Origin: Vulcanimicrobiota bacterium
Lineage (GTDB): Bacteria > Vulcanimicrobiota > Vulcanimicrobiia > Vulcanimicrobiales > Vulcanimicrobiaceae
Direction of reading: 5' to 3'
DNA length: 44,207 nt
Assembly (NCBI GenBank): GCA_028287565.1
Contig: JAQBPK010000127.1
Span: forward strand, 1-44,207
Of the stretch, positions 1 to 8,050 are shown one piece after another. Under the pieces are notes generated by a model that searched no databases, was not told the DNA's origin, and worked only from the letters and a program-made list of their open reading frames with translations. The position numbers and the translations under genes were made by a program. Position 1 is the stretch's first letter. Each line of letters starts with the position of its first letter.

Positions 1-749
1 GGCGTCGCCTTGGCGAGCGCGGTCTCGAGCGCGATGATGCCGTCGGCGCTCGTCTCGGCATTCGCCTGCGTTTCGCCGAGGTTCGCGAGCTGCGCCGCGA
101 CGTACGTGCGGTACGCCTTGCGGATCGTCACGAAATGCTCGGTGTCCTTGAGATAGTAGTCGCGGTCGGGCATACCGAGCCGGCCGAGGCCGAGCGACGC
201 GATCTGCTTGGACGAGTCCTTCGTGTCGGAGTCGGAGCCGAACGTGATGCCGCTGTTCACGCCCGACGCACCGAGCTTGCCGATCTGCTCGACGAGCGCG
301 GGTACCGTCGTTGCGCCGTTGATGCCGGCGAGCAGCGGATCGATCGGAGTGGTGCCCGCTTTCTCGATGCCCGCTTCGTCCATGCACGCGCGATAATATG
401 CGCCGATCTTCTGCGCGTCGCTGCCCGCGGGGGCGCTGGTGTTCTTTGCAGCATCCTCGAGAATCGAGGTCAGCACGACGCGGTTCTGGTTGGCCAGCTC
501 CGAGCCCGCGCCCCATGCCGCGCGTCCGGGCGGAATCGGGTGGCTCTTGATCCAGCCGCCGGCCGCGAACTGATAGAAGTCGTCGCAGGGCTTGCACGTG
601 GGATCGAGGTTGGCGAGATCGATCGCCTTGGCTTCGGCGGCAGGACCACCGGCAGGCGAGCCGATCGCAAGCATCGGCAGCGAGGTCGCGACGAGCGCGG
701 AAAGGGCGGCGGCACCAAGAAGGCGGACGCCAAGACGGATCGGATGCAC
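1..749 (-). CDS. M13 family (neprilysin-like) metallopeptidase, C-terminus cut off by window edge
   Basis: Frame-by-frame translation from a GTG at 749 gives an N-terminal hydrophobic signal segment (about residues 1-30), then the M13 N-terminal signature DPTCKPCDDFYQFAAGGW and the following helical region (KIGAYYRACMDEAG; LGLGRLGMPDRDYYL). An in-frame TAG lies directly before the GTG, so no earlier start exists. M13 enzymes are exported zinc endopeptidases of about 650-700 residues; only the first ~250 are here and the HExxH zinc site lies outside the window. Ribosome-binding sequence before the GTG is weak. The next gene ends 80 bp upstream on the same strand, so co-transcription is possible. 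Confidence 0.85.
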   Translation of the reverse strand, partial: MHPIRLGVRLLGAAALSALVATSLPMLAIGSPAGGPAAEAKAIDLANLDPTCKPCDDFYQFAAGGWIKSHPIPPGRAAWGAGSELANQNRVVLTSILEDAAKNTSAPAGSDAQKIGAYYRACMDEAGIEKAGTTPIDPLLAGINGATTVPALVEQIGKLGASGVNSGITFGSDSDTKDSSKQIASLGLGRLGMPDRDYYLKDTEHFVTIRKAYRTYVAAQLANLGETQANAETSADGIIALETALAKAT

Positions 750-828
750 CTACGTATCTTTGCGGACTGAGCTGCCAGTTACTGCCGAGCGACCGCACTT
801 CTGCCAATTCTCTGCCAGGAGCGCCGAA

Positions 829-1692
829 CTACACCATAATGCTCGCCAGCTCGCGCAGACGTTCGATCGTGCGCACGGCTTCGATGCCGTCTGAAAATGT
901 TGCTTTCGGCGGCGGCCCGGCGCCTGCGGCGAAAGCGACAAACGCTTCGAGCTCGCGGCGCAATGGCGGAACGAACGGTACGCGAATCGTCGTGGGCTCC
1001 GATGAAAGCGCGCGCGTGAGAACAATCGCAGACTCGTCGTCGTCGCAGAACGTTGCGACGCCATCCGCGAACGCGACCTCGACCGTGCGGACGCGAACCG
1101 GCCAGCGTGTCGAAATCGAGGACACAGCGTACGCGGCTCCGGCGCGAAGGTGGGAGACCAGCGCCACGACGCTGCCGTTCTCGAACGACGCGGTCGCTGC
1201 CGCGGCGACCGGCGCGCGGCCGAGGATCTCCGTCGCGATCGCGAGCTCGTGCGGCAGCAGAATCCAGGTGCAGTCGACGTCCGCGTAACCGTGGCGCACG
1301 TCGAGGCGGCGCGTCGCGATGCCGTACACGGCGCCCAGCCCACCGGCGGACGCGAGCCGCCCCAGCTCTTCAATCGCCGGATGATAGCGCCATTTGTCCA
1401 TGACGAACACCAGCTCGCGTGCCGTATCGGGCAGTGCCTGCAGTGCGCTCGAGTCCGCAGCCAGCGGCTTCTCGCAAAAGACCGGTTTGCCGAACGGCAC
1501 CAGCGCACCGATCGTGCTGGCGTGGTCCGTGGTCGGCGTCGCGACGACATAGGCGTCGCACGGCGGCAGCGCGTGCAGCGACGCGTACGCGCCCGTGATG
1601 GGATCGGCGATCTCAAGGCTGACGTTCAGCGCCCGCAGATCGCGCGCGATGTTCGCACCCCACCGGCCGCAGCCGATGAGGCCTACGCGCAA
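829..1692 (-). CDS. Gfo/Idh/MocA family NAD(P)-dependent oxidoreductase
   Basis: The N-terminus RVGLIGCGRWGANIARDL is a Rossmann dinucleotide-binding fold with GxGxxG. It is followed by VVATPTTDHA and FCEKPLA, the EKP motif typical of Gfo/Idh/MocA enzymes, which oxidise or epimerise sugars and sugar nucleotides. At about 287 residues it is slightly short for the family. The frame is open up to 1773, but the upstream stretch is arginine-rich and unlike the family, so I place the start at the TTG at 1692, overlapping the stop of the cupin gene by 10 bp. Coupling to an RmlC-like gene suggests modified-sugar synthesis. The exact substrate cannot be read, and the start is uncertain. Confidence 0.8.
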   Translation of the reverse strand: MRVGLIGCGRWGANIARDLRALNVSLEIADPITGAYASLHALPPCDAYVVATPTTDHASTIGALVPFGKPVFCEKPLAADSSALQALPDTARELVFVMDKWRYHPAIEELGRLASAGGLGAVYGIATRRLDVRHGYADVDCTWILLPHELAIATEILGRAPVAAAATASFENGSVVALVSHLRAGAAYAVSSISTRWPVRVRTVEVAFADGVATFCDDDESAIVLTRALSSEPTTIRVPFVPPLRRELEAFVAFAAGAGPPPKATFSDGIEAVRTIERLRELASIMV

Positions 1693-2279
1693 GCGCTCAT
1701 CAATGCCAGCAGCGCGGCGAAGCCGTCCTCGTCGCCGTCGCGCCGGCGCACGACCGGATCGGGCAAGACCCACGGAATGTGCAAGCCGGGCGCGTCCCAG
1801 GTGCAGCCGTTCTCGTCTTGCGGATCCCAGAGCGTTGTGCGCGCCTCGACGTGAACGGTCGCCGTGACGGAATAGATCCCGTGCAGCACGCCGGCGGGTA
1901 TGAAGACCCCGGTGACCGACCCGTCGGGAATCTCCACGACGTCCCCGACGAGATGCGACGGCGACGTGGGGCGCATGTCGAACAGCCCGATCTTGGTATC
2001 GCCGATGCCGCCGACCACGAGCTCGTCATGACGCAGATGCAGCCGCATGCCGCGCAGCACGTTGGCGACCGAGCGCTGCAGCGTGAAGTTGTGCATCGGC
2101 GGCAGCAGCTCGATCCAATCGCTGCGATAGATCTCCGCGATCGTGCCGCGGCCGTCGTCGAACCGGTGGCATCCCAGCTCGAGGACTCCTGCGATCGGAC
2201 GCGCTCGGACCGAGACCGATCCACCCGCGTCGATCGTCCCCGCGGTCGAGCAGGACTCGCCGAGAAGACCGTCGTTCAT
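1683..2279 (-). CDS. RmlC-like cupin (dTDP-4-dehydrorhamnose 3,5-epimerase-type)
   Basis: A protein of 198 residues. The core GRGTIAEIYRSDW, then FTLQRSVANVLRGMRLHLRHDE, GDVVEIPDGS and IPAGVLHGIYSVT follows RmlC-type epimerases, including the conserved 'LRGMHxH' segment (here LRGMRLHLRH) and the IPxGxxHG turn. The familiar HxQ reading of RmlC is altered, so this may be a relative acting on another nucleotide sugar rather than a strict rhamnose enzyme. The frame is open upstream to 2396, but an ATG at 2279 fits the protein best. It is divergent from the glycosyltransferase with only ~36 bp between starts, so a shared promoter region is likely. Its 3' end overlaps the oxidoreductase. Confidence 0.72.
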   Translation of the reverse strand: MNDGLLGESCSTAGTIDAGGSVSVRARPIAGVLELGCHRFDDGRGTIAEIYRSDWIELLPPMHNFTLQRSVANVLRGMRLHLRHDELVVGGIGDTKIGLFDMRPTSPSHLVGDVVEIPDGSVTGVFIPAGVLHGIYSVTATVHVEARTTLWDPQDENGCTWDAPGLHIPWVLPDPVVRRRDGDEDGFAALLALMSACA

Positions 2280-2315
2280 AGCCGCTACTATTCCATATGA
2301 AGCGGGGGAAGCACC

Positions 2316-3671
2316 TTGCCGAGATTCAGCGTCATCATGCCGACGCATGGAGATCGCCCGACGCTTCCGTTCGCGGTGCGGAGCGCGCTCGCGCAAACCG
2401 AATCCGACTTCGAGCTCATCATCTCAGGCGACGGGGCCGCCGACAGCACGCGCGAGATCGTACGCGAGCTCGCCGCCGTCGACGACCGCATCCGCTTCAA
2501 CGAATTTCCGAAAGGCGAGCAGCGGGGCGAGCTGAATCGCGGGCGCTCGGTGGCATCCTCGCACGGCAAGTTCGTCGCATACCTCCCGGACGACGATCTC
2601 TGGATGCCGCAGCATCTTGCGGTGCTGGGCGACGCACTGGAAGAGGCCGACTTCGCTCACACGATGGGCATCAGCGTCGCCCGAGACGGCACGGCGATCG
2701 TGGACGTGTTCGATGCGCTCGTGTTCCCCGACGCGACCGCCTTGCGCACCAACTCGTTCGCGATCCGCAACTGCGTCGCGGGGCACCGGCGTGACGCCTA
2801 CGACGCGCTGCCGCACGGGTGGCGTCTGAGCGCACCCTACAGCCCCGACACGTGGATGTGGCTGCAGTTTCTGGACGAGCCGGCGATCCGATACCGATCG
2901 GTCAAGCGGATCACCGCACTCGGGCTCCCGATTGAGCTGCGCACGACGATGTCGGGCGAGGAACGTGCCGGGGAGATCCGTGCGTGGCTGGAGCGCATAT
3001 CGGATGCGGCGCGACGTGAGGAGCTGCTCGCGCGCGTGACCGCGGAGATGCTCGAGCGCGACCACCGTGCATCGCGGCGCGTGCGCGAGCGCTTCAACGC
3101 GACCCGCTTGCGTGCGCTCAGAGATGGTCACGGCTCCACGCCCGGCTTCGCAGTCCTGGACCCGTGGCTGGAACGCGGCAGGCCGTTGCCGGATCCCGTC
3201 GTGCACGCGGGCGAACGCGTGAGCTTCGATCGCTTCGGCGACTACCGGCTGTACGCGGTCGACGGCTTCTCCGAACCCGAAGGCTGGGGCTGCTGGATCG
3301 ACGGCGCCCGCGCGGATCTCGTGCTGCCGTTCGCCGCCGATTGCGGGCCGCCGCTCTCGTTGCAGCTCGTGTTCCGCGGTATGGTCGTATCGCCGATGCA
3401 ACCGGTGGTGTCGTTCGACGTCTTTGTGAACGACCGGTTTTGCGCGACGCTCACGACGCAATCGGGCGCCGACGAAACGGCGATCATCGAGCTTCCGAAC
3501 GAGCCGGGACGGCGTCCGAGCGAGGTTCTCGCAATCCGCATCGAGGTCCACACGGCGCTGCGGCCGTCCGAGCACGGACTCAGCCCGGACACGCGACGCC
3601 TCGGCGCCGGCTTGGTGTCGCTCATGCTGCTCGCGAACGGAGCGGCGGATCAGAGCACGCGCACGTCGTAA
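2316..3671 (+). CDS. Family 2 glycosyltransferase with C-terminal beta-rich domain
   Basis: Residues 1-110 are a GT-A fold: FSVIMPTHGDRPTLPFAV (nucleotide-binding strand), ISGDGAADST, and YLPDDDLW, which holds the DxD metal-binding motif. Residues ~310-440 form a second domain beginning YRLYAVDGFSEPEGWGCWIDG, a beta-sandwich found after some bacterial glycosyltransferases (FSxPExWGxW pattern). The start is TTG at 2316, preceded by a GGGGGAA ribosome-binding site. With the divergent oxidoreductase and epimerase-like genes it suggests assembly of a surface or secreted glycan. The last 22 bp overlap the convergent receptor gene. Donor and acceptor are unknown. Confidence 0.82.
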   Translation: MPRFSVIMPTHGDRPTLPFAVRSALAQTESDFELIISGDGAADSTREIVRELAAVDDRIRFNEFPKGEQRGELNRGRSVASSHGKFVAYLPDDDLWMPQHLAVLGDALEEADFAHTMGISVARDGTAIVDVFDALVFPDATALRTNSFAIRNCVAGHRRDAYDALPHGWRLSAPYSPDTWMWLQFLDEPAIRYRSVKRITALGLPIELRTTMSGEERAGEIRAWLERISDAARREELLARVTAEMLERDHRASRRVRERFNATRLRALRDGHGSTPGFAVLDPWLERGRPLPDPVVHAGERVSFDRFGDYRLYAVDGFSEPEGWGCWIDGARADLVLPFAADCGPPLSLQLVFRGMVVSPMQPVVSFDVFVNDRFCATLTTQSGADETAIIELPNEPGRRPSEVLAIRIEVHTALRPSEHGLSPDTRRLGAGLVSLMLLANGAADQSTRTS

Positions 3672-6322
3672 CCGAAGCGAATCACGCCGTGGCGGCGGCC
3701 GCGGACGAAGACCGGCATCGCGAGGTCGTTCAGCACGTCGTTGACGTCGCGCGCGTATACCGAGAGCTGCCACGGGCGCTCGCCCGGCGGCCGTCCCAAC
3801 GCGCAGCCCGCGCGCTCGAACGCAGCATACGGCGCACGCCTCGGAACCGTTCCGCCCGCGGGCCCGAGTCCGGTGCGCACCAGCTGCAACGCGTGTTCTT
3901 CTTCAATCAACCGCTTCACGCGGTTCCCGGCACGGTCCGACGCGTCGACTCCGGTCCACGCATTGATGTACCGGCGCGGATACGCGTACATGAAACCGTT
4001 CAGGTCGGAAGCTGAGATGACGATCGGGTTCGCGAACGCGGCGCGCTCGAAGGCATCGTCGAGCACCGCGATGATCGCTTCGTCGACCGCGGCGTCCCAC
4101 GGCGTCGCGTACTTCGGCGGGTCGAAACCCTCCGGCGGAACGCGGCCGACGTCGAATAGCCGGTTCAGCTCGCGAATGCGCCCGCCGCGAACCTCTTCGT
4201 ACGCGAACGAGAACACGGCGTCCGACGTGATGCGCCGCGCTGCGAGCGCATCGTCGAATACGCCCTCGACGCGCTCGGCGACGCCTTCGACGAAGCGGCG
4301 CACCTCGGCGGTCTGCACTGCGACCCCGCGCCGCGCGGCGATGCGGTGCGCGCGGTCGCCCAGCGCATAGAGCTCCAGCCGGTGGTCGCCGGTCTGTGAG
4401 CTGTGCGCTGCGTCGAGCGCCGAGGCGCTGCGCGTGGCGTTGTCCAGCACGCTTTCGAGGCCGCGCACTTGCCCTTCGGCGGCGTGCGAGACGTCGAGTG
4501 CCGCGCGCAGCGTCTGCTCCAGCGCGGAACGCAGCGTTCCGACGGCCGTGCGCACCTCGCGCGCCGCTTCGGTCACCGTGCGAGCGCGCTCGCCGACCGC
4601 GGCGACGGCGCTGCGCACGAGCGCGCTCTGGCCGGCGACGCGCGCGATCACCGTGGACACGCCGACGGTGACGTCCTGCGTCGCGGAAGCCAAGCGGCGA
4701 ATCTCGTCGGCGATGATGCTGAACGGACGGCCCGTTGCGCCTGCACGTGCCGACTCGATCGCGGCATTCAGCGAGAGCACGGTCGTGTCGGCCGACACCG
4801 CGGCGATCAGCGTGACGATCTCGTTCGTGCGGTCCACGGCGCTCGCCATCTCGGCGACGCGACGGTCCGCATCGGCCACCGCCGCTTCAACGTCCGCGAT
4901 CGCGGCAAGCCCGCGGTCGAGCGACGACATCGCCTCGTCGTAACGCTCCTTCATCGACGCGACGACGGTCTGCATCGACGATGAGGCATCGTTCGCGGAG
5001 CGAGCCGCAACGGCCGACTCGGCGACGGTCTGGCGAACCTGCTGCACTTCGCTGCGCAACGCGGCGAGCGCGCTCTCGATGGCGCGCCACGCGACTCCGT
5101 TGTACGCGACGGACACGGCGAGCTGCACGAGCTCGGCGAGAATCGCGCGCTGATCGGCGTCGACCGCCTCGCGTAAGGCGAACAAATCGGCCTCTGACGA
5201 TGAATCGTCCGCCGTCGTACGCTCGGCAGCGAACCGCACGCTGTCCGCCGTAGTACGCTCGGCTGCGGACACTGCAAGGTCCGTTATCGTGCGCTTCCCG
5301 TTCGAGCGCGATACGGCACCGGCGGACACGGTCCAGCGGCGCACGCCTTCGGCGGCCGAGCGCAACTGCGCGTCGAGGTTCAGCGCGCCGGCGTCCGCGG
5401 TCGCGCGCATCGCCGCTGCGGCGTGCGAGGCGATCTCATCGACGCTGCCGGCGACGGTTCCCAGCGCGGCGCTCTGTTCCGTCGAAGCCGATCCGATCGC
5501 GGCGACGGTGCGCTCGAGCTCCGCGACCGCGCGGTGCGCTTCGGTGAGCGACGCGCGGCTGCGCGCGACGTCACCGGCCGTGACGTCGGTCTCCCGCGCG
5601 GATGCGGCCGTCGCCGCGATAACGCTGCCTGCGGCCGAGCGCAGATCGACCGCGATGCGCTGCACGTCGGCCGCGGCTCGGCGGGTTGAGCCTGACACGG
5701 CGCGCACTTCGGACGCGACGATAGCAAAGCGAGTTCCACTGTCACCGACGTGCGCCGCCTCGATCGCAGCGTTCACGGCAAGAAGGTCTGCTCGATCAGC
5801 GAGCTTGCTCAGCGCCAGCAGCATGTCGCCCAGGACCTTGAGCGAGTCGCCGATGCGCCCGAGCGGATCCTCCGCCGCGGCGAGGCCGCCTTGGAGGCTT
5901 TCCAGCGCGTTCGAGACCGTCGCGAGCGCCTCGGCGGCATCGCCGCCGGCGGACGACGCGTCGCCGACGAGGCGCCGCAGCAACTCGACAGTGGCCGCCA
6001 TCTGACTCGCCTCGGCGCTGACGTCACCCACTGCCGAGGCGGTGTCGCGGACGAGCTCGTCCTGCCGGGCGCTGGAGGCGACCATGCCGGCCAGCAGCTC
6101 GGCGTTGCGGCGCACGGCCTCATGCGCGTCGCCGATCAGGGTCGCGTAATCCGCGAACTCCGCGCCGAAGGCGGCGACCGCCGCCGCTATTGAGGCCGCG
6201 TCGGAGTCGGGCGGTGGGGGCAGCGTGAGGTCGCGACGGTCCGCGACCGCACGCAACCAAGAAGACGCCCTCTCAGCAGTTACGGCGACCATCCCAGGAT
6301 TCATCGGCAGCACGCCGCCCAT
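3650..6322 (-). CDS. Soluble methyl-accepting chemotaxis-type receptor with two signalling domains and C-terminal sensor domain
   Basis: An 890-residue protein with no obvious membrane segment. Two MCP hairpin tips are visible: LLAVNAAIEAAHVGDSGTRF followed by IVASEVRAVS (residues ~180-210), and VLSLNAAIESARAG followed by FSIIADEIRRLA (~residues 510-545). Alanine-rich heptad coiled coil surrounds each. Residues ~650-890 form a globular module ending MPVFVRGRRHGVIRFGYDVRVL, which resembles the Cache/PDC-like C-terminal modules of cytosolic receptors. The two tips suggest an internal duplication. No CheA, CheW or methylation genes are nearby. ATGs at codons 1, 7 and 11 are all possible starts; the first is used. 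Confidence 0.82.
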   Translation of the reverse strand: MGGVLPMNPGMVAVTAERASSWLRAVADRRDLTLPPPPDSDAASIAAAVAAFGAEFADYATLIGDAHEAVRRNAELLAGMVASSARQDELVRDTASAVGDVSAEASQMAATVELLRRLVGDASSAGGDAAEALATVSNALESLQGGLAAAEDPLGRIGDSLKVLGDMLLALSKLADRADLLAVNAAIEAAHVGDSGTRFAIVASEVRAVSGSTRRAAADVQRIAVDLRSAAGSVIAATAASARETDVTAGDVARSRASLTEAHRAVAELERTVAAIGSASTEQSAALGTVAGSVDEIASHAAAAMRATADAGALNLDAQLRSAAEGVRRWTVSAGAVSRSNGKRTITDLAVSAAERTTADSVRFAAERTTADDSSSEADLFALREAVDADQRAILAELVQLAVSVAYNGVAWRAIESALAALRSEVQQVRQTVAESAVAARSANDASSSMQTVVASMKERYDEAMSSLDRGLAAIADVEAAVADADRRVAEMASAVDRTNEIVTLIAAVSADTTVLSLNAAIESARAGATGRPFSIIADEIRRLASATQDVTVGVSTVIARVAGQSALVRSAVAAVGERARTVTEAAREVRTAVGTLRSALEQTLRAALDVSHAAEGQVRGLESVLDNATRSASALDAAHSSQTGDHRLELYALGDRAHRIAARRGVAVQTAEVRRFVEGVAERVEGVFDDALAARRITSDAVFSFAYEEVRGGRIRELNRLFDVGRVPPEGFDPPKYATPWDAAVDEAIIAVLDDAFERAAFANPIVISASDLNGFMYAYPRRYINAWTGVDASDRAGNRVKRLIEEEHALQLVRTGLGPAGGTVPRRAPYAAFERAGCALGRPPGERPWQLSVYARDVNDVLNDLAMPVFVRGRRHGVIRFGYDVRVL

Positions 6323-6387
6323 CGGCTAGCAGGAGCAGGAAGGCGAAGGGCGCTTAACCGAGGTCTTGCAATGCCTCGCCGTGGTCG

Positions 6388-7464
6388 CTAGGCTTGCGCG
6401 CGGATCAGCTCGTGGATCAGGCGGCGGGCTTGGAGCGCTCCGCGGTCGATGTTGATGCTCACCTCGGGGACGCGGCCTTCGGGATAGTCGAGCTCCAGCG
6501 CTTCGAGCGCGATAACATCCTCGTCGACGATCGCGTCTTGGATGCGCGCCATCGTCTCGGTGACCCACGGCTGGTCGGTCGCGAAGTCGCGGCTGACCGC
6601 CCAGAAGTCGTGCGTGGTGCGCTTGGTCTCGGGCGTGATCGCGTACATGATCTTCGCGTTGAAGCCCGGGCCGGTGTCGCCGGCCGGCGCGATGCGCACG
6701 CCGAGCACGTAGAACGACGGCACGGAGAACGCGATGTCCTGACTGCGGTCGATCTTGCCCGTGATGCCGGTCGATTTCGCGTAGAACGGCGGGCAGTCCG
6801 CGCCGTTCATTTGCCGCGAGACCTTCACGGTGAGGCCGTCGACTTCGGTTGCGATCGGCGTTTCCGCCACGTCGGGCGTGCCGATCGTCGCGCGATGGAT
6901 GAACGACTCGTGCGACAGATCGAGCAGGTTGTCGAGCAGCATCCCATAGCGGCAGCGAATCGTCGCGCTGTTCGTGAACGTTTCCCACGCCGGATCGCAC
7001 GCCCAGCTGTGATCGGGGATGCGCGACGCGTCGGCCTGCGCCGGATCGCCCATCCAGATCCACACGAACGGCCCGCTCTCAACGACCGGATACGAACGCA
7101 CGCACGCCGCGCGCGGAATGTTCGCTTGGCCCGGAACGGCGATGCAGTCGCCGGACGGCGCGAACGTGAAGCCGTGATAACCGCACACCAGCGCGTCGCC
7201 GCGAACCTCGCCCCGCGAGAGCGGATAGCTGCGGTGCGGACAGCGGTCGTAGAGCGCGGCGATGCCGCCGTCTTCCTTGCGGTAGAACGCGATCGGTTGG
7301 TCGAGGATGGTGCGGCGGACGGGCGTGCGCGTGATGGCGGCGCCAAGCTCGGCGACGTACCAGAAGTCGGGCAGGAACGCGTCGGGGATCCCGGTGCGCG
7401 AGACGGCGCCGGCGGACCCGATGGCGGCGCCCACGATGGGGCGCGGAGCGGTCTGTTGCTGCAT
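6388..7464 (-). CDS. Rieske non-haem iron oxygenase, vanillate O-demethylase (VanA)-type
   Basis: A 358-residue protein. The Rieske [2Fe-2S] site is CPHRSYPLSRGEVRGDALVC read with CGYHGF (CxH...CxxH). The mononuclear iron site is DNLLDLSHESFIH with a distal Asp/Glu in VDEDVIALE, giving the two-His-one-carboxylate triad. Length and domain order match single-component PobA/VanA-type oxygenases that demethylate or hydroxylate aromatic acids with electrons from a separate reductase. The ATG at 7464 follows a GGGAGG ribosome-binding site; the open frame further upstream crosses the promoter and is not coding. It is divergent from a MarR gene and carries a palindrome over its promoter. Substrate unknown; a methoxylated or carboxylated aromatic is likely. 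Confidence 0.87.
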   Translation of the reverse strand: MQQQTAPRPIVGAAIGSAGAVSRTGIPDAFLPDFWYVAELGAAITRTPVRRTILDQPIAFYRKEDGGIAALYDRCPHRSYPLSRGEVRGDALVCGYHGFTFAPSGDCIAVPGQANIPRAACVRSYPVVESGPFVWIWMGDPAQADASRIPDHSWACDPAWETFTNSATIRCRYGMLLDNLLDLSHESFIHRATIGTPDVAETPIATEVDGLTVKVSRQMNGADCPPFYAKSTGITGKIDRSQDIAFSVPSFYVLGVRIAPAGDTGPGFNAKIMYAITPETKRTTHDFWAVSRDFATDQPWVTETMARIQDAIVDEDVIALEALELDYPEGRVPEVSINIDRGALQARRLIHELIRAQA

Positions 7465-7513
7465 GGCTGAACCTCCCGCCGTGACGGCGCGCGGACGGCC
7501 TTGGGCCGTAATA

Positions 7514-7527
7514 GACAGTATACTGTC
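7514..7527. promoter_or_regulatory. Perfect 14-bp palindrome over the -10 box, probable MarR operator
   Basis: GACAGTATACTGTC is a perfect inverted repeat covering the -10 element of the oxygenase promoter, in the divergent region next to a marR gene. MarR dimers typically bind such palindromes and block transcription until an aromatic ligand releases them. The assignment to the neighbouring MarR is inferred. Confidence 0.62.
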
Positions 7528-7544
7528 AATCCGTACCCTGTCAA
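7517..7544 (-). promoter_or_regulatory. Sigma-70-like promoter for the Rieske oxygenase gene
   Basis: On the minus strand TTGACA (7539-7544) and TATACT (7517-7522) are spaced by 16 bp, a near-consensus -35/-10 pair about 50 bp ahead of the oxygenase start. The TGTCAA box also occurs at 7524-7529, making a direct repeat 15 bp apart. Confidence 0.7.
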
Positions 7545-7588
7545 TATAGGCAGGCGGAGGCTTTACCCGCCGCGACGCAGGGAGGGGC

Positions 7589-8050
7589 ATGTCGCTCGCA
7601 CGCATGCTGGCCTTCGCCGGGCACCAGATCCGGCGGTGCAATCAGATCGCGGTCGCCCTCTTCGCGGAGGAGGTCGGCGCGTTCGAGATCACGCCCGTGC
7701 AGTACGCCGCGCTCACGACGATCGCCGAGACGCCCGACCTCGATGCGACGCGCCTGGCGCAAATCGTCGCGTTCGACCGCTCCACGGTCGGCAACGTGCT
7801 CGAACGGCTGGAGGACCGCGGCCTCATCGACCGCGAGTACCGCCGCGACGACAAACGCACGAAACGGCTGCGCATCACCGCCGAAGGCCGCCGCGTACTG
7901 GACGCGATCGCACCGGCGGTCGCCCGCTCGCAGGCGCGTTTCATCGACGTGCTGTCGGCAACCGAACGGCGCCAGCTGCAGCGGCTTCTGACAAAGCTGA
8001 TTGAATGTCACGCGGCGGACGAAGCGCGCCTGGAGGAGTTGGCGAAGTGA
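7589..8050 (+). CDS. MarR family transcriptional regulator
   Basis: A 153-residue protein with the MarR winged helix: ITPVQYAALTTIAE, DATRLAQIVAFDRSTVGNVL (recognition helix region), then LEDRGLIDREYRRDDKR (wing with conserved Asp-Arg) and dimerising terminal helices. ATG at 7589 has a GGAGGGG ribosome-binding site. It probably represses the divergent Rieske oxygenase through the palindrome at 7514-7527 and perhaps itself; the ligand would be expected to be an aromatic acid. Its stop overlaps the next gene (GTGA). Confidence 0.9.
   Translation: MSLARMLAFAGHQIRRCNQIAVALFAEEVGAFEITPVQYAALTTIAETPDLDATRLAQIVAFDRSTVGNVLERLEDRGLIDREYRRDDKRTKRLRITAEGRRVLDAIAPAVARSQARFIDVLSATERRQLQRLLTKLIECHAADEARLEELAK

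Noticed and set aside
2424-3773. Long minus-strand open frame opposite the glycosyltransferase
   Set aside because: Arg/His-rich, no family features; a shadow of the real plus-strand gene in high-GC DNA.
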